Positions 6,429 to 12,797 of a DNA stretch of 13,929 nucleotides are shown one piece after another. The DNA is from Deltaproteobacteria bacterium (GTDB lineage: Bacteria > Desulfobacterota > DSM-4660 > Desulfatiglandales > Desulfatiglandaceae). The stretch spans positions 1 through 13,929 of the forward strand of contig JAOZQV010000050.1 in assembly GCA_029932035.1 (NCBI GenBank), read 5' to 3'. How positions within the stretch are numbered: position 1 is the first letter of the stretch; each line of letters begins with the position of its first letter. The notes under the pieces are model-generated. The model searched no databases, was not told the origin of the DNA, and saw only the letters and a list, made by a program, of their open reading frames with translations. The translations under genes were made by a program, and so were the position numbers.

Positions 6429-7652
6429 TTATTGTCTCGTCTGATCCGTGATCCCAACAGTAGCCTTGTAGAGTTTTGCCTCCCCCACAATTTGATACTG
6501 CCCAAGCGCTGAATGGATCAGTAACGATTTGCCTTTCTCCACTGTCTCGACCTGACCGCTTTCCAGGTCTTTGATTTCGCCCCCCCCTTCCATACAGATC
6601 ATAATCTCCACGCCTCGATCCCTCTCGCTGATGAAAGGATCTCCATTGGCAACGGATATTACCGACAACTGAAATTCTTCAGCCGGGGTCGCATAAATCT
6701 TCTCCCCCGGCAGACCGCCGGATGGCGTCACTTTCCGTACAGGTTCGGGACTGAAATTCACGATCTTAAGGAGTTCGGGAACATCTACATGTTTGGGGGT
6801 CAGCCCCCCCCTCAGCACATTGTCGGAATTGGCCATCAGTTCCATTCCCACCCCTCTCAGATAGGCATGGAGTTCACCTGCCGGGATATAAATGGCTTCC
6901 CCGGGTCCTAATTCCATTAAATTGAAGATAATGGGTGACAAGCCCCCAATGTCTCCAGGATATTCCCGGTTAAGCTCGACCATCCAATAAAACGCCCGGT
7001 CTTCGTTGATGAAACGCTCAGCGCCTCGTATCGCCTCATCAATTACCCGCTCCCTGCGGGCTTGATCCATGGAAACCAGTGAGGTAAAGAAATGCTTCAG
7101 ACCCGACCCGTCAGGCTCTTTCCCCAACCTGCTGAGTTCATCCGCCAAGGTGGAAATTGAGACCTTATCCATCAGGTTTATAATAGCCTCCGGTGTCCGA
7201 AACCCCTTTAGCCCCTCAAAAGGCGTAATGGCGCACAAGATTTCGGGCTTGTGGTTCGCGTCCTTATAGTTACGCTCGGAAGCATCAAGAGATATCCCGA
7301 GTCTGTTTTCTCGTTCAAACCCGTCCCGCGCCTCCTCAAGATTGGGATGGACCTGGATTGAGAGTGGACGATCGGCCGCAAGGACCTTAAACAGAAATGG
7401 AAGCTTATTAGAAAATCTTTCGGCAACCCTTTTGCCGAGCACCGAAACCGGATCTGTTTCAATGATTTTTTCAAGTGACTGCCACTCACCCTCTATCATC
7501 ACCTCTGAAGGGGCCTTGGGATGGGCCCCCAACCAGAGTTCAGCCGCAGGTTTTTCTGATGGAACCGGCAGGCCCAGAAGGGCCTGTATTGCCGTCTTAG
7601 ATCCCCAGGCATACTCCTGTATAGGATTCTTCAATACAGCGATTCTATACAT
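6429..7652 (-). CDS. manA: Mannose-6-phosphate isomerase, type I (class I, zinc-dependent)
   Basis: 407 residues, the normal length of type I phosphomannose isomerases, with the cupin fold's landmarks: NPIQEYAWGS near the N-terminus, IQVHP with zinc ligands Gln100 and His102, HKPE with Glu137, PAGELHAY with His262, and the catalytic Arg281 in VLRGGLTPKHVD. It interconverts mannose-6-phosphate and fructose-6-phosphate in the cytoplasm, feeding GDP-mannose and polysaccharide synthesis or mannose use. All key residues are present. The start is supported by GGAGAG about five bases before the ATG at 7652. The hydrolase gene lies 33 bases upstream on the same strand, so they probably share a transcript, although no functional link is known. 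Confidence 0.95.
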   Translation of the reverse strand: MYRIAVLKNPIQEYAWGSKTAIQALLGLPVPSEKPAAELWLGAHPKAPSEVMIEGEWQSLEKIIETDPVSVLGKRVAERFSNKLPFLFKVLAADRPLSIQVHPNLEEARDGFERENRLGISLDASERNYKDANHKPEILCAITPFEGLKGFRTPEAIINLMDKVSISTLADELSRLGKEPDGSGLKHFFTSLVSMDQARRERVIDEAIRGAERFINEDRAFYWMVELNREYPGDIGGLSPIIFNLMELGPGEAIYIPAGELHAYLRGVGMELMANSDNVLRGGLTPKHVDVPELLKIVNFSPEPVRKVTPSGGLPGEKIYATPAEEFQLSVISVANGDPFISERDRGVEIMICMEGGGEIKDLESGQVETVEKGKSLLIHSALGQYQIVGEAKLYKATVGITDQTRQ

Positions 7653-7685
7653 AAATCTCTCCCCGGACCAATCTCCGGCACCCCC

Positions 7686-8303
7686 CTACCCTTCTATGTC
7701 AACCAGGTCTCCGATCACCGCTTCAAGTTCGCCTGTCTTACCACAGTAGAAATGATCCGCGCCTTTTATAATATTAAATTCCGCCTCACTGTTCCACACC
7801 GGGATCATATCCTTAATCATGGCGGGAGAGGCAATATCGTCTTCGGACCCCGCAATCACCAGCCGGATCTTTGCGCAGTATTTAAGAAAAGAAAAATCAA
7901 GAAAGTTGACAGGGGGAGAAACCATGATCATCCGCTTGACATCGGTCAGGCTTTGAATGCATTGCGCATTGACCCAGGCGCCAAAGGAATACCCTGCTAA
8001 ATCGATGGATGTCTTTCCCAATCCACACAGATATGCCACCGCGGCCCTCACATCCTCCTGTTCTCCGTTCCCCTCATCATACCCACCTTCGCTCCTGCCC
8101 ACACCCCTGAAATTGAACCTCAGTGTCGTATACCCCTTTTGCCCATAGGCCCGCACCACCGATTCAACCACGTTGTTGTGCATCTCCCCGCCATAAAGGG
8201 GATGCGGGTGCGTCACAACCACCCCGTTCCGGGTCTGACTTTCGCTGATCAGACCCTCTATCTTCAGCCCGTTTGATTTGAAAGATACCCGTTCCTCTTT
8301 CAT
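7686..8303 (-). CDS. Alpha/beta hydrolase, COG2945-like
   Basis: 205 residues from the chosen ATG. It matches the COG2945 group: THPHPLYGGEMHNNVV at about 31-46 and LRFNFRGVGRSEGGYDEGNGE at about 61-81. The nucleophile elbow GYSFGAW puts Ser106 as nucleophile; Asp155 or Asp156 (AGSEDDIASP) and His184 (KGADHFY) would complete the triad. No signal peptide, so cytoplasmic; the substrate is unknown for this group. An upstream in-frame ATG at 8337-8339 would add 12 residues, but the ATG at 8301-8303 has GGGTGG close upstream and gives the usual family N-terminus, so it is preferred. Likely first gene of a unit with the mannose-6-phosphate isomerase. Confidence 0.88.
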   Translation of the reverse strand: MKEERVSFKSNGLKIEGLISESQTRNGVVVTHPHPLYGGEMHNNVVESVVRAYGQKGYTTLRFNFRGVGRSEGGYDEGNGEQEDVRAAVAYLCGLGKTSIDLAGYSFGAWVNAQCIQSLTDVKRMIMVSPPVNFLDFSFLKYCAKIRLVIAGSEDDIASPAMIKDMIPVWNSEAEFNIIKGADHFYCGKTGELEAVIGDLVDIEG

Positions 8304-8681
8304 TTCACCACCCTTAAATCTCGTCCTTATCCCCATCAAATGACAAGTTAGCGTCCTCGAATCGCTCTTTGCAATACTCAGGGAAAACTACCCTAAATCA
8401 CATGAACCTGCAACTTTTTTCCCTCTGATGAGTGCTCCCCTATATATATGAGTCTTCGCTTGACCTCCCCGACCTATGTTTTTTGCAACATCAACGCCTA
8501 TGTGTGTTCAAACCCCATCGTGTTTGCATAAGATTTGTCATATAACCATTGTTAATTTAGGGATTGAAGGATACAGGGAATTATAGTATTTTGAATTTTA
8601 GATTTCGGATTTGCGTCAGACATCATTTCAGGCGCAATTCAAGTCGGTTACATTCTTTTCTGTATGTTTTTGTCTGTGTCT
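8304..8681. other. Intergenic stretch without a recognisable gene
   Basis: It lies between the start of the minus-strand hydrolase and the first homologous codon of the glycosyltransferase remnant. It is AT-rich, with a TATATATA run near 8442-8449 and a stretch of AATTTTAGATTTCGGATT around 8592-8611 of the kind seen in repeat-rich spacers. No frame in it gives the missing N-terminus of the glycosyltransferase. No convincing promoter for the hydrolase could be fixed. Confidence 0.6.
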
Positions 8682-9364
8682 GTCTGCACCCATTCGAGCT
8701 TTGAGGAATTTGTCACCCAATACGGTCTTGAATACCGGTTTATGAACGATGACATGGTCAGCTTCCTGGTGAGCGATCGGGGCCATGAGGTGGTGGAATT
8801 CGCTGACGGAGCATTGGGGTGGCTCAAAACGGCCATCAAGGTATCCAAACAGTTCAAGCCGATCATGAGACGAATGCTTGAAGAGGAATGGCAGGCCTCC
8901 CAGGGCGCGGACCTCATCATCTATCACCCCAAGGCGGCCGGGAGTTATGACATTGCTGAAAAACTGAATATCCCGCTCATCATAAGCCTGCCCCTACCTC
9001 TCCTGACCCCCACGAGGGCGTTTCCCTGTACCCTCTTCTCTAAGGTGAAACTCGGTGGCTGGTTCAACCGGTTGAGCTATTCCTTTATTATCTATGCCGA
9101 CGCCATGTACTAAGGGTTGTTCAACCGTTGGCGCAGGGAGGTCCTTGATCTACCCGCCCGTCGCATAACCAGAGGCAATAAGGTGCGCAGCAACGGAGAG
9201 CCCGTACCGGTCCTGTACTCTTACAGCCCCTATGTGCTTCCTCGCCCAACGATTGGCCAGAGACCGCCGTGGTACATCACGGCGGCGCCGGCACCACCGC
9301 CTCGGGTCTTCGTGCCGGAAAACCTATCATCATCTGTCCCTTTTTCGGAGACCAGCTTGAATGA
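8682..9364 (+). pseudogene. Decayed GT28/UGT-type glycosyltransferase (sterol glucosyltransferase-like)
   Basis: The first part (frame of 8664) reads THSSFEEFV, YGLEYRFMNDD, GADLIIYHPKA, LPLPLLTPTRAFP, KLGGWFNRLSY, all typical of MGT/UGT-like glycosyltransferases of the sterol 3-beta-glucosyltransferase group. TAA at 9111-9113 interrupts it, and the same frame continues FNRWRREVLDLPARR and PVPVLYSYSPYVLPRP. One base is then missing: DWPE (9251-9262) is in a different frame, followed directly by AVVHHGGAGTT and LRAGKP with CPFFGDQ, the donor-binding motif, to a stop at 9362-9364. Compared with the family, the first ~35 residues, about 90-100 residues between DWPE and AVVHHGG, and everything after GDQ are missing. 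The enzyme would have glycosylated a lipid; this copy cannot. The two damaged open frames should not be annotated as proteins. Confidence 0.85.
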
Positions 9365-9398
9365 TGACCCTAAAATGATCTTTGACAAAACAATACTC

Positions 9399-9423
9399 AC
9401 CGCAAGACGCAAAGGGCGCAGAG
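9399..9423. repeat. Single CGCAAAG-type word array
   Basis: ACCGCAAGACGCAAAGGGCG followed by CAGAG is a second, degenerate copy of the array at 1256-1279. No reverse-complement partner arm and no GxxExxY coding remnant are visible nearby, so it may be one end of an eroded element. Confidence 0.5.
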
Positions 9424-9490
9424 TTTGGTTTTTGATTTGTTTTCCTTTGATTTAGCAAAAAAAGAATCCTTTTCGGTCTTAGCGCCCGCC

Positions 9491-9542
9491 CCGTAGCGCC
9501 GAAAGATGGTACTGGGGTCTTGAGTCCCGCCCTGAGGAAAGG
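9491..9542 (+). pseudogene. Possible fragment of a 5S rRNA 3' half
   Basis: TAGCGCCGA, then a three-to-four base insertion, then TGGTACTGGGG, a GGG/CCC stem (TCTTGAGT loop) and GAGGAAAGG follow the order of the 5S rRNA 3' half (AGCGCCGATGGTACT, helix, GAGAGTAGG). The 5' half is absent: upstream bases do not look like 5S. So at best a non-functional fragment. The match is short and judged by eye; chance or another repeat remains possible. Confidence 0.3.
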
Positions 9543-9823
9543 TTTAAGGGGTTTTAAAATCCTCCTTCAAATGATTTGGGTAATCATTGTAATCTGCGGA
9601 TTAAAAAGGGAGATTTCTCTTGACTTCCCTTTCGTTTTCAATATCATTTCCAGTACGCAGTTAGTCCTATAACCTGTAACTCGCAATCCGAATCCCCAGA
9701 GGAGACCTTTGAAAAATGCTCGATTTCGGTCAAGATCAAGGACGGCGAGGATTTTAACTACAAAGGAGAGGGGTCATTATGTTGCTGTTGACTGTTAGTC
9801 TCTGAAATGACAATTGGAACTTA

Positions 9824-9896
9824 TGGCATGGGGCCACGTCTACACTTTATACTTATTAGTTCCGGGTAAGGCCAAGTGTGACTTGATTCCATGGCC
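9824..9896. repeat. Imperfect inverted repeat, possible transposase-associated end
   Basis: CATGGGGCCACGTCTACACT (about 9826-9845) is partly mirrored by AAGTGTGACTTGATTCCATG (about 9873-9892). GGGGCCACGTCTACACTT resembles the GGGGTCAGGTCTACACTTTT ends that I associate with REP-associated transposase genes in related genomes (from memory). No transposase coding sequence is present. Confidence 0.33.
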
Positions 9897-10055
9897 CATT
9901 TTGGGACCGTCCTCTCTATTTTTGGATACGGCGGATCCCTGACAATCTCTTTTGATGCCCACTGATTCAAAACCAGAAACTGACCCAATTGCTTGACAAC
10001 CCAGACCCTCAATTTCTTCACGTGTACGGAAGGTAACTTGAAATCTGATACAGAT

Positions 10056-10060
10056 GGAGG
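10056..10060 (+). promoter_or_regulatory. Ribosome binding site deciding the start of the cysteine-rich protein
   Basis: GGAGG seven bases before ATG 10068-10070. The frame is open upstream to an ATG at 9993, but that ATG has no such site and its extra 25 residues look non-coding. Confidence 0.7.
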
Positions 10061-10067
10061 CATATGT

Positions 10068-10718
10068 ATGCCGAAGCCAAAATGCGGATACTGCAATACA
10101 AAAGTCGCAAAGCGATATTGTCCTGGTTTAGATAAATTGATCTGTCCTCAATGCTGTGGGGAAAATCGCCTAAAAAACATTTCGTGTGATCGGGAGTGTC
10201 GTTATCTTGACAATGAAATCTATCAAGAAAAACTTCGAGATGAAAAAGAACTCAGAGCTGAATTAAAAAAGATACCCCATTCTGAGCATGACGATATTTT
10301 CAAAGAACCGAGAGCGAAACCAGTTGCATATGCGTTTGAGTCTTTTTTTGCTGATTGCTACAAAAAGGGACTGTTTAACCTTACTGATCAAAAAATAATG
10401 GATACTCTTAGTAATCTTTACTTCCACAAATCTAAGGGAAAATCGCCTGATTCTGACAAGTTCTTCTCGCTGACTATGGAGGTTTATGACTACTTGATAG
10501 AGAACAAGACGTCCAAAGATTTGATATGTACAGTCATGTTGAGAATCATCATTTCGGTAAAGAATATGACAGGGGGTCCATTCGGTCCTTATGGCTACTT
10601 GAATTATGTCAAGAATAACTTACATCCTGATGTGGTGGACAGTGTTAACGGATATATAATAGAAACAAAAGACGGTAAGAAGAAAGTTGTTTCAAAGAGC
10701 AATTTAACTTCAATGTAA
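10068..10718 (+). CDS. Hypothetical protein with N-terminal cysteine-rich, probably zinc-binding, module
   Basis: 216 residues from the start with GGAGG at good spacing. The first 47 residues hold eight cysteines (6, 9, 18, 26, 29, 30, 40, 44) in the order CGYC, YCPGLDKLIC, PQCCGENR, ISCDRECRYL, which suggests a small two-metal zinc module; I recall similar CP-x-ICxxCCGxxR-xxI-CxxxCxYL openings in uncharacterised bacterial proteins. A charged stretch follows (about 50-85, rich in Glu/Lys) and then a largely helical domain (FESFFADCYKKGLFNLT, then SLTMEVYDYLIENKTSKD), and a lysine-rich tail. No catalytic motif, signal peptide or membrane segment is visible, so it is probably cytoplasmic. Codon use is more AT-rich than in the oxidoreductase genes and it stands alone in repeat-rich DNA, which could point to transfer. 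Function unknown. Confidence 0.82.
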   Translation: MPKPKCGYCNTKVAKRYCPGLDKLICPQCCGENRLKNISCDRECRYLDNEIYQEKLRDEKELRAELKKIPHSEHDDIFKEPRAKPVAYAFESFFADCYKKGLFNLTDQKIMDTLSNLYFHKSKGKSPDSDKFFSLTMEVYDYLIENKTSKDLICTVMLRIIISVKNMTGGPFGPYGYLNYVKNNLHPDVVDSVNGYIIETKDGKKKVVSKSNLTSM

Positions 10719-10754
10719 TAAAGAGCAACAATAACAATCGTCTGCAGTAGGATT

Positions 10755-10778
10755 GCGTGAAGTTCCGCCGCTTCGCGT
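10755..10778. repeat. Hairpin downstream of the cysteine-rich gene
   Basis: GCGTGAAG (10755-10762), an eight-base loop and CTTCGCGT (10771-10778) pair over eight positions, two of them G-U. No T-run follows on the plus strand, so it is a poor intrinsic terminator. It may be a REP-like palindrome. Confidence 0.4.
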
Positions 10779-10925
10779 CTCGGCATCTCGCAACCTCTGA
10801 TACGATACGTTCGGCACAATATGGACTATCTCAAGATCCATACATTAGAGAAAGGGTGGATGGTATCTTCTCAATAAACCCGAGCTGATAATTTTTGATT
10901 GATTCCAATCCGGCAAGTGTTTATT

Positions 10926-11004
10926 CACCACAAAGGGCACGAAGAAACACCAAGATATTGTTTTCTTATTGAATTCCTTCGTGGCCTTCGTGATCTTCGT
11001 GGTA
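10926..11004. repeat. Inverted repeat of CACGAAG-type words
   Basis: The left arm (10926-10955) begins CACCACAAAGGGCACGAAGA; the right arm (10976-11004) reads CCTTCGTGGCCTTCGTGATC followed by TTCGTGGTA, the reverse-complement type. About 20 bases separate the arms. This is the same architecture as the CGCAAAG element at 1256-1402 with a different word. The right arm ends about ten bases before the ribosome binding site of the next gene. No coding remnant lies between the arms. Confidence 0.62.
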
Positions 11005-11028
11005 AGATAATCATAGGAGAAATGCATT

Positions 11029-11358
11029 ATGAAGCCGCGGGTCCTCCTCTCCATTCTCCTATTTTCTTTTTTCGCTGCCCATCCTGTTTCGGCCCAAAAA
11101 ATCGTTTCTCTCGCCACCACCGAGTGGAAACCATATGTGGGCGAGGACATCAAAAACTATGGCTTCGCCTCCGTTCCTGAAGGGAAGGATATCTTGGAGT
11201 TCATGGAACCACCCCTTGAGGCTCGAAAACTGCACCTGATATTTGGGAAGTGTAAAGACAACGAACAGAAACTTAAGGACTTTAACACCGGCCTTCAGAT
11301 GATCATTGAGGATGGCACCGTAGAGAAGATCCTAAAGAAACATGGGATCAGGCAGTGA
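11029..11358 (+). CDS. Internally deleted solute-binding protein (SBP_bac_3-like), short open frame of 109 residues
   Basis: A Sec signal peptide (about 1-22, LLFSFFAAHPVSA then QK) is followed by IVSLATTEWKPYVGEDIKNY, the start of the mature domain of amino-acid-type periplasmic binding proteins. After YGFAS (residue 48, near 11172) the sequence jumps to EGKDILEFMEPPLEARKLHL and then FNTGLQMIIEDGTVEKILKK, the C-terminal end of the same family. So about 130-150 residues, most of both lobes, are missing, yet the reading frame is kept. AGGAGA lies eight bases before ATG 11029. It cannot bind ligand as the full protein does. Either it is a pseudogene whose deletion happened to stay in frame, or an expressed small secreted protein. 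No permease or ATPase gene is nearby. Confidence 0.75.
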   Translation: MKPRVLLSILLFSFFAAHPVSAQKIVSLATTEWKPYVGEDIKNYGFASVPEGKDILEFMEPPLEARKLHLIFGKCKDNEQKLKDFNTGLQMIIEDGTVEKILKKHGIRQ

Positions 11359-11438
11359 AAAAATAAAGGGTTCAAAACTTCATCTGTTGCTACGCTCGAT
11401 GCTATGCGCTATGCAGGCATGGCGCTATTTAAAATAGG

Positions 11439-11446
11439 AAGGAGGT
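11439..11446 (+). promoter_or_regulatory. Strong ribosome binding site deciding the start of the SGNH-like protein
   Basis: AAGGAGGT, five bases before ATG 11452-11454. An in-frame ATG at 11404 has no such site, and the shorter form begins directly with a signal peptide. Confidence 0.8.
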
Positions 11447-11451
11447 ATGCT

Positions 11452-12696
11452 ATGAATCTCAAGTGCTTGAAAATGGCAGTCATAATGGCGGTGTTATTAA
11501 TCCCTATCAGCTCACTGTGGCTTTATGCGGCACACATCGCCCCACCCACATCGGTGGTTAAACTTATTTTCATTCACCACTCCACAGGCGGGAACTGGCT
11601 TGCCAGCCCAAATACAGAACAACCTTACGGTGGACTGGGGTCAGCTTTGATGACCAACAATTATTTTGTAAGCGCAACAAATTACGGGTGGGGTCCCTAC
11701 AGCATCGGCGATGCGACAGATATTCCCAATTGGCCTGACTGGTTTACCGGCGCCGACAGCGCAACCATCCTCGCGGCGCTTTATGCTGAAAACGATCAGA
11801 ATGTGGGCGATTTCGGCTCCTGGCCCCGCCTGACAACCGATCCCGGGGGTGAGAACAAGATCGTTATGTTTAAGTCGTGCTATCCAAACTCTGACCTTTT
11901 TGGAAATCCCGGCGACCCGCCGGCCTCAGAAGTGTCCGATCAATATACCGTGAGCAATGCCAAAGCGGTTTATAACAATCTCCTGACATACTTTCAGACC
12001 CGCCAGGACAAATTATTCATTGTCATCACCGCCCCGCCGCAAAATAAAAATGATTATGCCTCGGACTACCAGACACCTGATGAGCGCGCCGCGAATGCTC
12101 GCGCTTTCAACAATTGGCTGCTCAATGACTGGCTAAAGGGATATCCATATAACAATGTTGCCGTGTTTGATTATTATAACGTCCTGACAGGGGCTGATAG
12201 TCATCACCGATGGTATAATGGAGCCGTCCAGCACGTTATTAATACAGATTCCAATTTTGCCGCCTATCCTGACGGAGAATGGAACAGTCATCCTAACACC
12301 ACTGGACAACTGAAGGCGACAACTGAATTTGTGCCTCTTCTGAACTATTACCATAACAGATTCATTGCCGGCGCCAACGCATGTTTGTGCGTAGGCGGTG
12401 ATCTTAGTATTTGGATCCCCTGTGCCCAGTATGGTGGGACGAAATATGCGTTTACCCTCGTCTTTTACAGCAATCCCGGGGACCCCTCCGGTCTATACTG
12501 GAAGATGGACACGAGCACTTTGACGACGGGGAGTGGCGCGGCCTGCATAACCGTGGGAACCGACCTGCGCCTCCCGGTCTCCTGTGCCGAATACTCAAGC
12601 GTCCAGTACGAATTTACCCTCAACTATTACAGCAACCCTGCTGACCCTTCCGGTCTATACTGGAAGATGGATATGAGTACCCTGTTCCTTCACTAA
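11452..12696 (+). CDS. Secreted SGNH-hydrolase-like protein with two C-terminal 47-residue repeats
   Basis: 414 residues. A signal peptide (about 1-27, hydrophobic core VIMAVLLIPISSLWLYAA) sends it out of the cytoplasm. The main domain (about 35-305) resembles SGNH/GDSL-type folds: FIHHSTGGNW at 40-49 as the first block with Ser44 as possible nucleophile, MFKSCYPNSD at 139-148, a VITAPP strand at about 191-196, and NSHPNTTGQLKATTEFVPLL at 278-297 as the last block, His280 being the candidate base. The classical GDSL wording is absent, so hydrolase activity is inferred. Residues 311-357 and 365-411 are tandem repeats with paired cysteines and a GLYWKMDxSTL ending, of a type I recall from surface proteins of related bacteria, possibly an attachment or ligand module. 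The gene is preceded by the mini solute-binding gene and followed by the DUF1287 gene. Confidence 0.8.
   Translation: MNLKCLKMAVIMAVLLIPISSLWLYAAHIAPPTSVVKLIFIHHSTGGNWLASPNTEQPYGGLGSALMTNNYFVSATNYGWGPYSIGDATDIPNWPDWFTGADSATILAALYAENDQNVGDFGSWPRLTTDPGGENKIVMFKSCYPNSDLFGNPGDPPASEVSDQYTVSNAKAVYNNLLTYFQTRQDKLFIVITAPPQNKNDYASDYQTPDERAANARAFNNWLLNDWLKGYPYNNVAVFDYYNVLTGADSHHRWYNGAVQHVINTDSNFAAYPDGEWNSHPNTTGQLKATTEFVPLLNYYHNRFIAGANACLCVGGDLSIWIPCAQYGGTKYAFTLVFYSNPGDPSGLYWKMDTSTLTTGSGAACITVGTDLRLPVSCAEYSSVQYEFTLNYYSNPADPSGLYWKMDMSTLFLH
12382..12684 (+). repeat. Two in-gene tandem repeats (141 bp each) in the SGNH-like gene
   Basis: Repeat units at 12382-12522 and 12544-12684 encode 47 residues each, offset by 54 codons. 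Shared positions include the opening Cys, V-G-x-DL, the second Cys in PC-A or SCAE, Y-x-FTL, YSNPxDPSGLYWKMD and STL. The DNA is nearly identical over the last ~35 bases of each unit and more diverged before, suggesting either strong constraint or local gene conversion. Confidence 0.85.
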
Positions 12697-12797
12697 GACC
12701 TGCTTATCCAAGTTGGCTTGAGGACATTCCTTTAATTCCTCAATCCCTAAATTCCTGAATTCGCAATTCCGGTTTATCCGGGTTAGGTTATACAGAC

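Larger units (their letters stand above)
9365..10067. other. Repeat-rich intergenic stretch with fragments, no intact gene
   Basis: About 700 bp between the dead glycosyltransferase and the cysteine-rich gene. It holds a CGCAAAG-word array (9399-9423), a possible 5S rRNA fragment (9491-9542), GGTAATCATTGTAATCTGCG at about 9579-9598 (like the ATCTGCG word arrays of some spacers), and a degenerate inverted repeat at about 9824-9896. A Shine-Dalgarno-like GGAGAGG precedes a nine-codon frame at 9779-9805 (MLLLTVSL), which has no recognisable meaning. Overall it looks like layered insertion scars. Confidence 0.55.
10719..11028. other. Intergenic stretch with hairpin and inverted repeat
   Basis: 310 bp between the cysteine-rich gene and the mini solute-binding protein. 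It contains a hairpin at 10755-10778 and a CACGAAG-word inverted repeat at 10926-11004. No gene is seen; a minus-strand frame at 10604-10819 has no recognisable content. Confidence 0.6.

Noticed and set aside
7342..7749. 135-codon plus-strand open frame
   Set aside because: Antisense across the isomerase start and the hydrolase end; low-complexity serine/proline product.
9117..9455. 112-codon plus-strand frame as a separate protein
   Set aside because: It is the continuation of the dead glycosyltransferase after its stop, then an out-of-frame reading of the AVVHHGG region and spacer.
9779..9805. Nine-codon leader peptide with a Shine-Dalgarno-like GGAGAGG
   Set aside because: No attenuator structure or linked gene follows within 250 bases; more likely part of a repeat scar.
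9821..10096. 91-codon minus-strand frame
   Set aside because: Lies across spacer and the start of the cysteine-rich gene; no ribosome site or recognisable content.
10604..10819. 71-codon minus-strand frame beginning near a MPRRE segment
   Set aside because: It briefly recalls the start of a REP-associated transposase but the following residues do not match, and it overlaps the cysteine-rich gene.
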